DNA from: Streptomyces syringium | Lineage (GTDB): Bacteria > Actinomycetota > Actinomycetes > Streptomycetales > Streptomycetaceae | Direction: 5' to 3' | Assembly: GCF_017876625.1 (NCBI RefSeq) | Contig: NZ_JAGIOH010000001.1 | Coordinates: forward strand, 1,798,001 to 1,862,000 | Length of the DNA: 64,000 nt | In this document: one piece after another, positions 55,880 through 64,000 of the stretch | Layout: each line of letters starts with the position of its first letter | How positions within the stretch are numbered: the stretch's first letter is position 1 | Made by a program: the position numbers and the translations under genes | The notes under the pieces: generated by a model | The model's input: the letters and a program-made list of their open reading frames with translations, nothing else | Databases searched by the model: none | What the model was told of the DNA's origin: nothing

Positions 55880-57243
55880 ATGCCCCCACCCACCCTCGAT
55901 CGAGTCCATGACGTGCCCCTTCACCGTGTTCTGAGCCAGTTGGTGAGAGGGGGCCCACTGGGGCTGGTGGAGGGGGTTGGGCGGCAGGCGCAGGGGGCGG
56001 TGGTGCGGTTGGGGTTGGGGCCTTTTCGGCCGCTGCTGGTCACGCATCCTGATCATGTGCGGCACGTGTTGCGGGACAGGGCGGAGAACTACGTTCGCGG
56101 GGCCGCGATGTGGGACGCGCTGGGGCCGCTGACCGGTCGGGGCATCGCCGGGGAGGGGCCGGGGTGGCTGGCCAGTCGCGACATTCTTCGTCAGGGCATG
56201 TCGGGCGGATATCTGCAGCGGACGGGACAGGTGATCGCCGACTCCGTCGAGCAGGCCGTGGAGGAGCTCGCCGACCGGGCGGTGAGCCGGCCCGTGGACG
56301 CGGTGGCGGAGATGACCCGGCTGGTGCACCGGGTCATCAACCCCGTCTTCTTCGGTTGCCGTGTCAGCGCCGCGCAGTGCGACCGGCTGGGCGGGGAAGT
56401 GGCCACGGCGCTGGGCTCGTTGTTGTGGCGCATGGCGATGCCCTTCGTCCCGGACCGGGTGCCGATGCCCGGGGACCGGGCGTTCCTGCGGGCGACCCGC
56501 ACCATCGACCGGATGCTTCTGCCTGTCATCGACAAGGCGCGCCGACAGGACGACGGCAGCGGCAACTGTGACGGCGCGGATCTGATGAGCGGCCTGCTAC
56601 GGGGAAGAGGGCCCGACGGCCGGCCGCTGAGTGATGAGCATGTCAGTCGGGACATCGTGGCGCTCTTCGTGGCCGGCTCTGAGTCCAGCGCTCTCACGCT
56701 CACCTGGGCCTGGGCGGTGCTGGCCCGGCATCCGGCCGTCGTGGCCGGGGTGCGCCAAGAGGCGGACGAGGTGCTGGCCGGCGGGCCGCCGCGGCCCGAG
56801 CACGTACGGAAGCTGGTGTTCACCCAGCAGGTGATGGCCGAGGTGATGCGGCTGTACTCGATGGCCTGGGCCGTCCCCCGGGTTGCCAGGGAGAACGACA
56901 TGGTGGGCCGGGTGTCCGTGCCGGCCGGTACCACGCTGGTCATCTCTCCTTACCTCACGCACCGGCTGGCCGAGTTCTGGCCCGATCCGCAGCGCTTCGA
57001 TCCCGGCCGGTTCGAGAGGCAAGCCGTGCGCGAGCGGATCCGCTGGCTTATCTGCCCTTCGGGGACGGCGTCCACCAGTGCGTGGGGCAGGCGTTCTTCG
57101 CCATGGAGTCGGTGCTCGTCCTGGCCACCGTGCTGAGCCGCTACGACGTGCACGTGTCCGGCGATCCCCGCCCCCGGCTGGCCGTGGCCCTGCCGCCTCG
57201 CGGTCGCGTCGGTCTGATCTTCACCCCTCGCAGCAGCCGCTGA
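55880..57243 (+). pseudogene. Cytochrome P450 with a frameshift before the haem-binding loop
   Basis: From the ATG at 55880 the reading frame gives a normal P450: oxygen-binding I-helix AGSESSALTLTWAW, EVMRL for the ExxR motif, and a PERF-like RFDPGRF. At about 57044-57048 the frame is lost and the native product ends early at 57136. One frame over, the haem loop continues perfectly (YLPFGDGVHQCVGQAFFAM, cysteine codon 57079-57081) and runs to 57243. Losing one base (or four, e.g. a GGCT repeat unit) would explain it. It is either a real pseudogene or a sequence error. Probable partner of the adjacent terpene synthase. Confidence 0.85.
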
Positions 57244-57261
57244 AGGCTGCCCCGCAACGCC

Positions 57262-58431
57262 CTACAGCCGGTCCCACCACCACGACACGGACGGAATCCC
57301 CGGCGGCCCGGCCGGCGGGGCCGTCTCGGTGAGGGAACCGGTGGTGACCACAGCGCCGGGATGGCGACCGTCGGGGTCGGTGTAGCGCCCCGCGCGCAGG
57401 CCCCACTCCAGATTGCCCCTGATCAGCGCCGACAGATGCTCCAGATGCCGGCGCAGCGGCTCGCTCGCCCCGGGCGACACCTGGTCGCGCAGCCGCACGA
57501 ACCGGGCCGTGAGGCGGTTGTTCAGCGCCACCGCCTCCTCCATCGCCTCCGCCAGGGACAAGGACCGCTCCTCGATCAGGACGTCCACCAGATTCAGCCG
57601 GCACCCGTTGCTGTGCTCGCTGCGTGCGGCCAGCCACCGCTCCTTGCCGTAGGAGAACAGGTCATCGTCGAAAGCCGCCGTGGTGAAGGCCAGCTCCCGC
57701 AACGCCCGCACCGCCGGCGACGCCATTTCCCGCTCCGGAATCTCCTCGCCGTCGACGACCTCCGCCCAGCTGAAAGTCGCCGAGCCGGCCGCGGTGTGCT
57801 GCCGCATGCGCGCGTAGTCGTCGAGCCACGGCGTACGGCCTCGCAGACGGCAGCCGAACTCCCACAGCACGCCGCGGAACCAGCCGCGATGCCCCTCGAC
57901 CATGCGTCTGACCTGCACCGGCGTGCCCTGCGCACGGCAACGCACCGCCAGGTCGCCCGCCGCCGCGAGGAACGGGTCCACGGTTCCGTCCGGAGCCGTT
58001 CCCGGTGCTCCCGGTGCTCCCGGTGCTCCCAGCACGCGCAGCAGGCGCGTGGCGAAGTCGGCGAAGTCGTCGGCGCGCATGCTGGCAGGTCCCTCGTCGC
58101 AATGCAGATCGTCGAAGGCGAACATCAGCACGCACCAGTCCACGGCGATCTGAAGCCGACCGGCCGGCGCCCGGGGCAAGATCCGCCCGTAGAAGCCCCC
58201 GCAGTCGTTGCCGGTCATCCGCGCCCGCTGCACCCCGTCCCGGCACAGGCCGTACCCGTTCACCCAGGCCGCCGCCCGGGCGTTCAGGCCGTCGGCGTCC
58301 GGGTGCACGGCGCAGGGCAGTGGGCAGTACCGCGGCGGGATCTCCACCCGGATGTCGTCCGGGACTCGTTCTTCGACAGCCAGGGTGCCCCCGGCTGCCG
58401 GAGCCCGGACACCGCCAACCATGCCGGTCAC
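57262..58431 (-). CDS. Class I terpene synthase
   Basis: 389 residues. Metal-binding Asp-rich motif DDLHCDE at 107-113 (DDxxxD form) and NSE-type triad DDLFSYGKE at 256-264, the two hallmarks of class I terpene cyclases, within the usual all-helical length. It should cyclise a prenyl diphosphate; product unknown. A GAP tripeptide repeat (near 135-144) is a likely slippage tract. The GTG start overlaps the stop of the upstream secreted-protein gene, and its 3' end lies 18 bp from the convergent P450 gene. Confidence 0.9.
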   Translation of the reverse strand: MTGMVGGVRAPAAGGTLAVEERVPDDIRVEIPPRYCPLPCAVHPDADGLNARAAAWVNGYGLCRDGVQRARMTGNDCGGFYGRILPRAPAGRLQIAVDWCVLMFAFDDLHCDEGPASMRADDFADFATRLLRVLGAPGAPGAPGTAPDGTVDPFLAAAGDLAVRCRAQGTPVQVRRMVEGHRGWFRGVLWEFGCRLRGRTPWLDDYARMRQHTAAGSATFSWAEVVDGEEIPEREMASPAVRALRELAFTTAAFDDDLFSYGKERWLAARSEHSNGCRLNLVDVLIEERSLSLAEAMEEAVALNNRLTARFVRLRDQVSPGASEPLRRHLEHLSALIRGNLEWGLRAGRYTDPDGRHPGAVVTTGSLTETAPPAGPPGIPSVSWWWDRL

Positions 58432-59114
58432 AGCATCAAGGCGTGGGAGAACGCCCGCACCGCCTGGGTCACGCCACCACCGGCGGTGGCGTCGAAGACC
58501 GTGCCCCGGGCAGGCAGCGGGCCGGTGCCGAAGGCCTCCTTGAGCGCGCTGTCCCCGCCCGGCCCCAGCCCCAGGGCCGCGGCCCCCTCCGCCGTGCCCT
58601 TGGCGAGGTCGATCTTGGTCTTGTTCAACTGGAACTCCAGCGTGAGCAGTTCGACCGGCTGCCGACGAGCCTTGCCGGCCGGAGCACCCTCGATGGTGGC
58701 CCTCCCGATGACCTTGCGCATGCCGAAGTCGAACTCCACGTCCGTGAAGGTCAGACTGCGGCCCGTGGACTTCGTGAAGGTGATGCCGCCGTCAGCCGGT
58801 ACCGATCCCGCGCTGAGGTCCAACGCGAACTCGCCCCGCGTCATCGGCAGGCGCACGCACGTCCGGCCGTTGACGTGGGCCATCACCGCCGGGCTCCTGG
58901 CACCGAGTGTCACCCGCTGATCGGCCAGTGCCTTGGCGGCGGCAGCGGTCGGGCACAGATCCGCCTGCGCCTTGCCGACCTTCAGCTGCGGGGCGGGCAG
59001 CACGCCGGGAGTGAGGCCCGTCGCCGCGCCGGCCCAGGACAGGACGCAGGCCGTGACGGCCACCGCGCAGCCCAGCGCCACGACCCGGCTCCGGTGCAAG
59101 GACATGACCGACAT
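58428..59114 (-). CDS. Secreted protein coupled to the terpene synthase, HtaA-like features
   Basis: 228 residues. Signal peptide ([21 protein letters not shown]) and a mature domain with [41 protein letters not shown] and [15 protein letters not shown], which resembles the beta-rich HtaA-type pattern but is not convincing. Two Cys are in the mature part (DLCPT, RTCVRL). AGGAG five bases before the ATG sets the start. Its TGA overlaps the GTG of the synthase. Unusual company for a terpene cyclase; function unknown. Confidence 0.75.
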   Translation of the reverse strand: MSVMSLHRSRVVALGCAVAVTACVLSWAGAATGLTPGVLPAPQLKVGKAQADLCPTAAAAKALADQRVTLGARSPAVMAHVNGRTCVRLPMTRGEFALDLSAGSVPADGGITFTKSTGRSLTFTDVEFDFGMRKVIGRATIEGAPAGKARRQPVELLTLEFQLNKTKIDLAKGTAEGAAALGLGPGGDSALKEAFGTGPLPARGTVFDATAGGGVTQAVRAFSHALML

Positions 59115-59389
59115 GACTACTCCTGTCGACGTACGCCTGGAGCGTCGGCGCATCTCTGACCGACCGACGCCGGCCTTCCTCCACGCCACCACGCCGCCAG
59201 GCCGGGGACGACCACAGGCGGGCCACCCGGGTGACAGGAACACGGTGACAGGAACACGGTCACGCGGACGCGGCGGCCGTCGTCGGGTGCGCGCCGGCAC
59301 CCCCACCCCGACCCGCGTCAGCGACAACGCGCTGCGCGCGACCGCCGACGGACGGCATGATTCTCGTCGACGACCATCGGGAGGACCCT

Positions 59390-60916
59390 GTGCCCCATTC
59401 CATCGACGCATCATTTCTCGCGTTGCCCCTGCGCCCCCTGGCCGACGCGGCGCTCGCGCGCGCCCGCGCGCTGGGCGCCGAGCACGCGGACTTCCGCTTC
59501 GAGCGGGTGCGCACCGCCTCCTGGCGGCTGCGTGACGCCCGCCCCGCCGGTACGTCCGACGACACCGACCTGGGTTACGCGGTACGGGTGGTGCACGGCG
59601 GGACCTGGGGGTTCGCGTCGGGCGTGGATCTGACGATGGATGCCGCGGCCCGGGTGGCGAGCCAGGCCGTCGCGATGGCGAAGCTGTCGGCGAAGGTGAT
59701 CGCGGCGGCGGGCTCCGACGAGCGGGTGGAGCTGGCGGACGAGCCGGTGCACGAGGAGCGGACCTGGGTCTCCTCGTACGAGATCAACCCCTTCGACGTG
59801 CCCGACGCGGACAAGAGCGGGCTGCTCGCCGAGTGGAGTGCGCGACTGCTGGCGGCGGACGGGGTGGCCCACGCGGACGCGACCCTGATGACCGTGCAGG
59901 AGAACAAGTTCTACGCGGACTCCGCCGGCACGACGACCACCCAGCAGCGGGTGCGGCTGCACCCGCAGCTGACGGCGGTGGCCGTGGACCCGACCACGGG
60001 CGAGTTCGACTCGATGCGCACCATCGCGCCGCCGGTGGGCCGGGGCTGGGAGTATCTGACGGGCACCGGCTGGAACTGGGACGCCGAGCTGGCCGAGATG
60101 CCGTCGCTGCTGGCGGAGAAGATGCGCGCGCCGAGCGTGCAGGCCGGCTCCTACGACCTGGTGGTGGACCCCTCCAATCTCTGGCTGACGATCCACGAGT
60201 CGATCGGTCACGCCACCGAGCTGGACCGGGCACTGGGCTACGAGGCGGCGTACGCGGGCACCTCGTTCGCGACCTTCGACCAGCTGGGCACGCTCAAGTA
60301 CGGCTCGAAGATCATGAACGTGACCGGTGACCGGACCGTCGAGCACGGCCTCGCGACCATCGGGTACGACGACGAGGGCGTGGCCACGCAGTCCTGGGAC
60401 CTGGTCAAGGACGGCGTCCTCACGGGCTATCAGCTGGACCGGCGGATCGCGAAGCTCACGGGTTTCGAGCGTTCCAACGGGTGCGCGTTCGCCGACTCGC
60501 CCTCACACGTGCCCGTGCAGCGCATGGCGAACGTGTCGTTGCAGCCCGCGCCGGACGGCCCGTCGACGCAGGAGCTGATCTCCGGCGTCGAGAACGGGAT
60601 CTACGTCGTCGGTGACCGGTCGTGGTCGATCGACATGCAGCGCTACAATTTTCAGTTCACCGGACAGCGCTTCTTCAGGATCAAGAACGGTCGGCTGGCC
60701 GGGCAGCTGCGGGACGTCGCGTACCAGGCGACCACGACGGACTTCTGGGGCTCGATGGCGGCCGTGGGCGGCCCGCAGACCTACGCCCTGGGCGGCGCGT
60801 TCAACTGCGGAAAGGCCCAGCCCGGGCAGGTCGCCGCCGTGTCCCACGGGTGCCCCTCGGCCCTCTTCCAAGGGGTGAACATCCTGAACACCTCGAACGA
60901 GGCCGACCACTCCTGA
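59390..60916 (+). CDS. tldD: TldD-type metalloprotease subunit
   Basis: 508 residues. The TldD zinc motif HESIGH (HExxxH) lies at about 269-274 and is followed by ELDRALGYEAAYAGTSF and GTLKYGSKIMNV; the C-terminal half holds FRIKNGRLAGQLRDV and GGAFNCGKAQPGQ. In E. coli TldD with TldE (PmbA) cleaves unfolded peptides, matures microcin B17 and degrades CcdA. The GTG start follows GGGAGGA by five bases. The partner subunit gene lies 1.25 kb downstream, past two small genes. Confidence 0.94.
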   Translation: MPHSIDASFLALPLRPLADAALARARALGAEHADFRFERVRTASWRLRDARPAGTSDDTDLGYAVRVVHGGTWGFASGVDLTMDAAARVASQAVAMAKLSAKVIAAAGSDERVELADEPVHEERTWVSSYEINPFDVPDADKSGLLAEWSARLLAADGVAHADATLMTVQENKFYADSAGTTTTQQRVRLHPQLTAVAVDPTTGEFDSMRTIAPPVGRGWEYLTGTGWNWDAELAEMPSLLAEKMRAPSVQAGSYDLVVDPSNLWLTIHESIGHATELDRALGYEAAYAGTSFATFDQLGTLKYGSKIMNVTGDRTVEHGLATIGYDDEGVATQSWDLVKDGVLTGYQLDRRIAKLTGFERSNGCAFADSPSHVPVQRMANVSLQPAPDGPSTQELISGVENGIYVVGDRSWSIDMQRYNFQFTGQRFFRIKNGRLAGQLRDVAYQATTTDFWGSMAAVGGPQTYALGGAFNCGKAQPGQVAAVSHGCPSALFQGVNILNTSNEADHS

Positions 60917-61113
60917 CGGGGCGTCCGCTCGGGGGGGCAGCCGACCGCCGGAGTCTGCACCAGGTCGACACGACAGCACGGTGGTGCGGTGCCGCGCGCC
61001 AACCGCCGGGGGCTCACGCCTGTGGGGGACCGCGGGCCGTTGCCACCATGAAGCGGGGCGACTTCATCCCGAGTCCGGCCCGTTCGGAATCGGCAGGAAG
61101 GGAGGTGGTGAGG

Positions 61114-61230
61114 ATGGTGCTCCTCGACCTGCAAGTCATGGACCTTACGGAAGGCCACGAGGCCCGGCTGACGTTCGGTGCCAGCATCGAGAACAGTGGC
61201 TTGAGCCTGTTGATCTGCGACGAGGGCTAG
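61114..61230 (+). CDS. Class III lanthipeptide precursor of SapB/AmfS type, candidate
   Basis: 38 residues, MVLLDLQVMDLTEGHEARLT followed by FGASIENSGLSLLICDEG. The leader contains LLDLQ (residues 3-7), the helix recognised by class III LanKC enzymes, and the core holds S28-x2-S31-x3-C35, the labionin/lanthionine pattern, with an extra Ser24. A strong GGAGG at 61101-61105 sits eight bases before the ATG, and a hairpin follows. SapB-type peptides normally have two S-S-C units; this has one. It sits between tldD and pmbA, and no LanKC gene is in the window. Confidence 0.75.
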   Translation: MVLLDLQVMDLTEGHEARLTFGASIENSGLSLLICDEG

Positions 61231-61238
61231 CCGCGAGG

Positions 61239-61270
61239 GGGTGGGGGCATCGGTGCGGTTGCCCCCACCC
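61239..61270 (+). terminator. Hairpin terminator after the lanthipeptide precursor
   Basis: 10-bp perfect stem (61239-61248 with 61261-61270) and 12-nt loop, nine bases after the stop codon. It would give the small gene its own short transcript end. Confidence 0.7.
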
Positions 61271-61471
61271 GGCAGTCCCAGCGGTGCGGCAGCGGTGCCG
61301 CCCATGGCGCGGACGCGACCGTGACGGTCCGGTCTTCCCGTCAATGCGCTCGCTCAGATGCCATCCCAGCGGTTGACCGGCCCTGGCGCTACGTAACCGC
61401 CATGCATCTCAGTGGTTAAGCGTACGAACTCAGCGGCCGGGGAGCCCCGGCCCGTACTTCAGGGAGACTGC

Positions 61472-61906
61472 ATGCTTCAGCGCATCGCCACGTCGGCCAT
61501 GGTCCTGGCGGCCGCCGGTCTGCTCGGACTCGCCGGACCCGCCACCGCCGCCGACGGCACGGGCGGACACGGACACGGACACGGCCGCCAGGTCGCGCAC
61601 GACGAATGCACCTCGGGGAACATCTGCTTCTGGTCCGAACGTGGCTTCCGCGGGGAGAAGACGGTCTACAAGTCGGCGCTCGTCGAGTGCACCCGCATCG
61701 TGAAGCCGTCAGCGGACGCGCCCGCGCGCCTCATGACCGCCCGCTCCGTCAAGAACCGCACCGACCGCACCATCGTCATCGGCTACAACGACCCGCTGTG
61801 CCTCATCCCCCACACCATCACCGCCGCCGGGACCCCTCTGCGTCTGACCCCCCTGGCCGACAACGCGGACCTCGGCGACGGCATCCGGTACATCCGCACC
61901 ACCTGA
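61472..61906 (+). CDS. Secreted peptidase-inhibitor family I36 protein
   Basis: 144 residues. Signal peptide ending GPATAADG, a short His/Gly run (GGHGHGHG) and a crystallin-like I36 domain with CTSGNICFWSERGFRGEK, and CTRIVKPSADAPARLMT, Cys pairs included. I36 members inhibit extracellular proteases in Streptomyces. AGGGAGA lies five bases before the ATG, which is preferred to the longer in-frame start at 61412. It lies between tldD and pmbA, after the lanthipeptide candidate. Confidence 0.85.
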   Translation: MLQRIATSAMVLAAAGLLGLAGPATAADGTGGHGHGHGRQVAHDECTSGNICFWSERGFRGEKTVYKSALVECTRIVKPSADAPARLMTARSVKNRTDRTIVIGYNDPLCLIPHTITAAGTPLRLTPLADNADLGDGIRYIRTT

Positions 61907-62165
61907 CGGATCCTCGTCAGCTGCTTCGGTCCCTCGGTCAGGACGCCCTGCGCTCAGTAGGCTCTGATCCAACGTCGATACGAAGGCGTCACCAGACCCC
62001 GTACGGTCCGGTTTCAACCCGTATGAACAGGGATCGAGGGTAGACCGTGAAACACCGCCTGACCTGCACAGGAGGCCGGTCGATGAGCCGACAGCACGGA
62101 ATCGGCCGGGGGCCCGGGGGTCGCCCTCCGGGCCGCGGCGCGAACGCCCCGCAGGAGGGCCGCCG

Positions 62166-63569
62166 ATGAGTCCTCGTCAGAACAAGCCGCACGAGATCGT
62201 CGAGCGTGCCCTGGAGCTGTCCCGCACCGACGGCTGCGTCGTGATCGCGTCCGAGCGGTCGACGGCCAATCTCCGCTGGGCGGCCAACGCGCTCACCACC
62301 AACGGCGTCACCCGGGGCCGCAGCGTCACCGTGATCGCGACCGTCGACGGCACCGAGGGCACGGCCTCGGGCGTCGTGTCCAGTTCGGCCGTCACGGCCG
62401 CCGAGCTGGAGCCGCTGGTACGGGCCGCCGAGGCCGCCGCCCGGGACGCGGGGCCGGCCGAGGACGCCCAGCCGCTGGTCAGCGGCGTACCGCACTCCCC
62501 CGCCTTCACCGAGGCGCCCGCCGAGACCTCCTCGGCGGTGTTCGACGCCTTCGCCCCGGCGCTCGGTGAGTCCTTCGCCCGTGCCCGCTCCGAGGCCCGC
62601 GAGCTCTACGGCTTCGCCCACCACGAGGTCGTCTCCAGCTACGTGGGCACGTCCGCCGGGCTGCGGCTCCGCCACGACCAGCCCACCGGCACCCTGGAGG
62701 TGAACGCCAAGTCCCCGGACCGGTCGCGCTCCGCCTGGGCCGGGCGGGCCACCCGGGACTTCCGTGACGTGGACCCGGCGGCGCTGGACGCCGAGCTGGC
62801 GCGGCGGCTCGCCTGGGCCGAGCGGCGGGTGGAGCTGCCCGCCGGGCGGTACGAGACCCTGCTGCCGCCGACGGCCGTCGCCGATCTGCTGGTCTACCAG
62901 CAGTGGTCGGCGGCGGCGCGGGACGCGGCGGAGGGCCGTACGGTCTTCTCCCGGCCCGGCGGTGGCACCCGGGTCGGCGAGAAGCTGTCGGGCCTGCCCC
63001 TGACGCTGCGCAGCGATCCGCGGGAGCCGGGGCTGGAGTGCGCGCCGTTCGTGCTCGCGAGCAGTTCGGGCGACGACGCGTCGGTCTTCGACAACGGTCT
63101 GCCGCTGGAGGCCACGGACTGGATCCGGGACGGGGTGCTGGAGCATCTGCTCACCACCCGCCACAGCGCCGGGCTGACGGATCTGCCGGTCACGCCGTTC
63201 ATCGACAACCTGGTCCTGGACGCGGGCGGCACCCGTTCGCTGGAGGAGATGGTCGCGGCGAGCGGGCACGACGGGCCGGCCCTGCTGCTGACCTGCCTGT
63301 GGTACATCCGCGAGGTCGACCCGGCGTCCCTGCTGCTGACCGGGCTGACCCGGGACGGGGTGTATCTGGTGGAGAAGGGCGAGGTCACCGCCGAGGTCAA
63401 CAACTTCCGCTTCAACGAGTCCCCGGTGAGCCTGCTCGGGCGGGCCACCGAGGCGGGACGCACCGAGCCGACGCTGCCGCGCGAGTGGGGCGACTACTTC
63501 ACCCGGGCGGCGATGCCCGCGCTGCGGATCCCGGACTTCAACATGAGCTCCGTGAGCCAGGGGGTGTGA
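62166..63569 (+). CDS. TldE/PmbA-type protease partner subunit
   Basis: 467 residues of the TldD/PmbA fold without a zinc HExxxH, matching the non-catalytic partner: GVTRGRSVTVIATVDGTEG, YGFAHHEVVSSYVGTSAGL, and the C-terminal NNFRFNESPVSLLGR. Together with TldD it would form the active heterodimer. AGGAGG precedes the ATG by seven bases. It is followed by tyrS. Confidence 0.9.
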   Translation: MSPRQNKPHEIVERALELSRTDGCVVIASERSTANLRWAANALTTNGVTRGRSVTVIATVDGTEGTASGVVSSSAVTAAELEPLVRAAEAAARDAGPAEDAQPLVSGVPHSPAFTEAPAETSSAVFDAFAPALGESFARARSEARELYGFAHHEVVSSYVGTSAGLRLRHDQPTGTLEVNAKSPDRSRSAWAGRATRDFRDVDPAALDAELARRLAWAERRVELPAGRYETLLPPTAVADLLVYQQWSAAARDAAEGRTVFSRPGGGTRVGEKLSGLPLTLRSDPREPGLECAPFVLASSSGDDASVFDNGLPLEATDWIRDGVLEHLLTTRHSAGLTDLPVTPFIDNLVLDAGGTRSLEEMVAASGHDGPALLLTCLWYIREVDPASLLLTGLTRDGVYLVEKGEVTAEVNNFRFNESPVSLLGRATEAGRTEPTLPREWGDYFTRAAMPALRIPDFNMSSVSQGV

Positions 63570-63683
63570 CCGCGAGGGGGCGGGGCCGGTCCGGACGGAC
63601 CCGAATAGACTGGCCCCCGTCCCTTCAACGATTCCTTCCTTACCCCTTCTTTCCCGTCAGTCCCCTCGATCCTCAGGAACGTC

Positions 63684-64000
63684 ATGACACGCCTCGGCGA
63701 ATCCGTCGCCCGCGCCAGCGAGATCCTCGCGCAGGACCTCTCCTCCGACCAGACCGTCCAGCGGCTGCTCACGGAGACGGGCTCGCGGCGCTATCTCGAC
63801 CTGACGGATCTGTCGGCACAGGAGCAGGCCGAGCTGATCGCCGCCCGTGCCGTCGAGGTGCTGCCGGGCGTGGAGAAGCTGACCCAGCGCATCGAGGAGC
63901 GGCGGGCGGCGGGCAAGGGCCTGCACGTCAAGCTGGGCATCGACCCGACGGCCGCCGATGTGCACCTCGGGCACACCGTGCCGATGATCGTCCTCAGCCG
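63684..64000 (+). CDS. tyrS: Tyrosyl-tRNA synthetase, N-terminal part (truncated by window)
   Basis: The first 105 residues are visible. The Rossmann domain begins with GIDPTAADVHLGHTVPM, which contains the HIGH-type HLGH active site. It charges tRNA-Tyr in the cytoplasm. AGGA lies five bases before the ATG. A TAGACT -10 box at 63606-63611 gives the likely promoter. The 3' end lies outside the window. Confidence 0.95.
   Translation, partial: MTRLGESVARASEILAQDLSSDQTVQRLLTETGSRRYLDLTDLSAQEQAELIAARAVEVLPGVEKLTQRIEERRAAGKGLHVKLGIDPTAADVHLGHTVPMIVLS

Noticed and set aside
63570..63683. T-box leader in front of tyrS
   Set aside because: The gap is only 114 bp and lacks the T-box core sequence.

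Overview
The window is a high-GC actinobacterial chromosome segment, almost certainly Streptomyces. Codon use is strongly GC3-biased. It carries two chaplin genes, a streptophobe-type membrane protein, a Spo0M-like sporulation protein, a WhiJ/BldB-type regulator pair and a 16S-23S-5S rRNA operon without spacer tRNAs. No tRNA, CRISPR array, insertion sequence or plasmid origin was seen.

Layout. 1-5.3 kb: end of an SCP2-domain gene, then a ferric-siderophore ABC system (ATPase, two FecCD permeases, lipoprotein binding protein) split around a DmdR/IdeR-type iron box, and a siderophore-interacting reductase. 5.4-10.1 kb: HAD phosphatase, DUF1015 protein and a TPR protein with a very long Arg/Gly/Asp repeat region. 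10.2-15.97 kb: one rRNA operon on the minus strand with terminator, 23S processing stalk and promoters. 16-24.2 kb: 3-methyladenine glycosylase, Spo0M, an RNase/barstar pair, PEBP, HNH protein, TauE exporter, stomatin/NfeD pair, ABC ATPase. 24.2-29 kb: two chaplins, a two-component system, nitroreductase, secreted SLT transglycosylase. 29-40.3 kb: FHA-ABC transporter, streptophobe, serB, SixA, small membrane proteins, an MFS/GntR divergon, and fabI-fabG.

40.3-59.4 kb looks accessory. It holds a polymorphic-toxin operon (LamG surface protein, 2301-residue RHS protein with Hint and C-terminal HNH-like nuclease, candidate immunity protein, DUF3515 lipoprotein), a WhiJ/DUF397/ATP-binding regulatory cluster, and a small terpene locus (cytochrome P450 broken by a frameshift, terpene synthase, coupled secreted protein). 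Housekeeping-type genes flank it: fabG on the left and tldD-pmbA-tyrS on the right.

The most unusual observation is at 61114-61230. A 38-codon gene there has a strong Shine-Dalgarno, a class III lanthipeptide leader motif (LLDLQ) and an S-x2-S-x3-C core. It lies between tldD and pmbA/tldE, the two halves of a metalloprotease known in E. coli to remove a RiPP leader. No LanKC synthetase gene is in the window.
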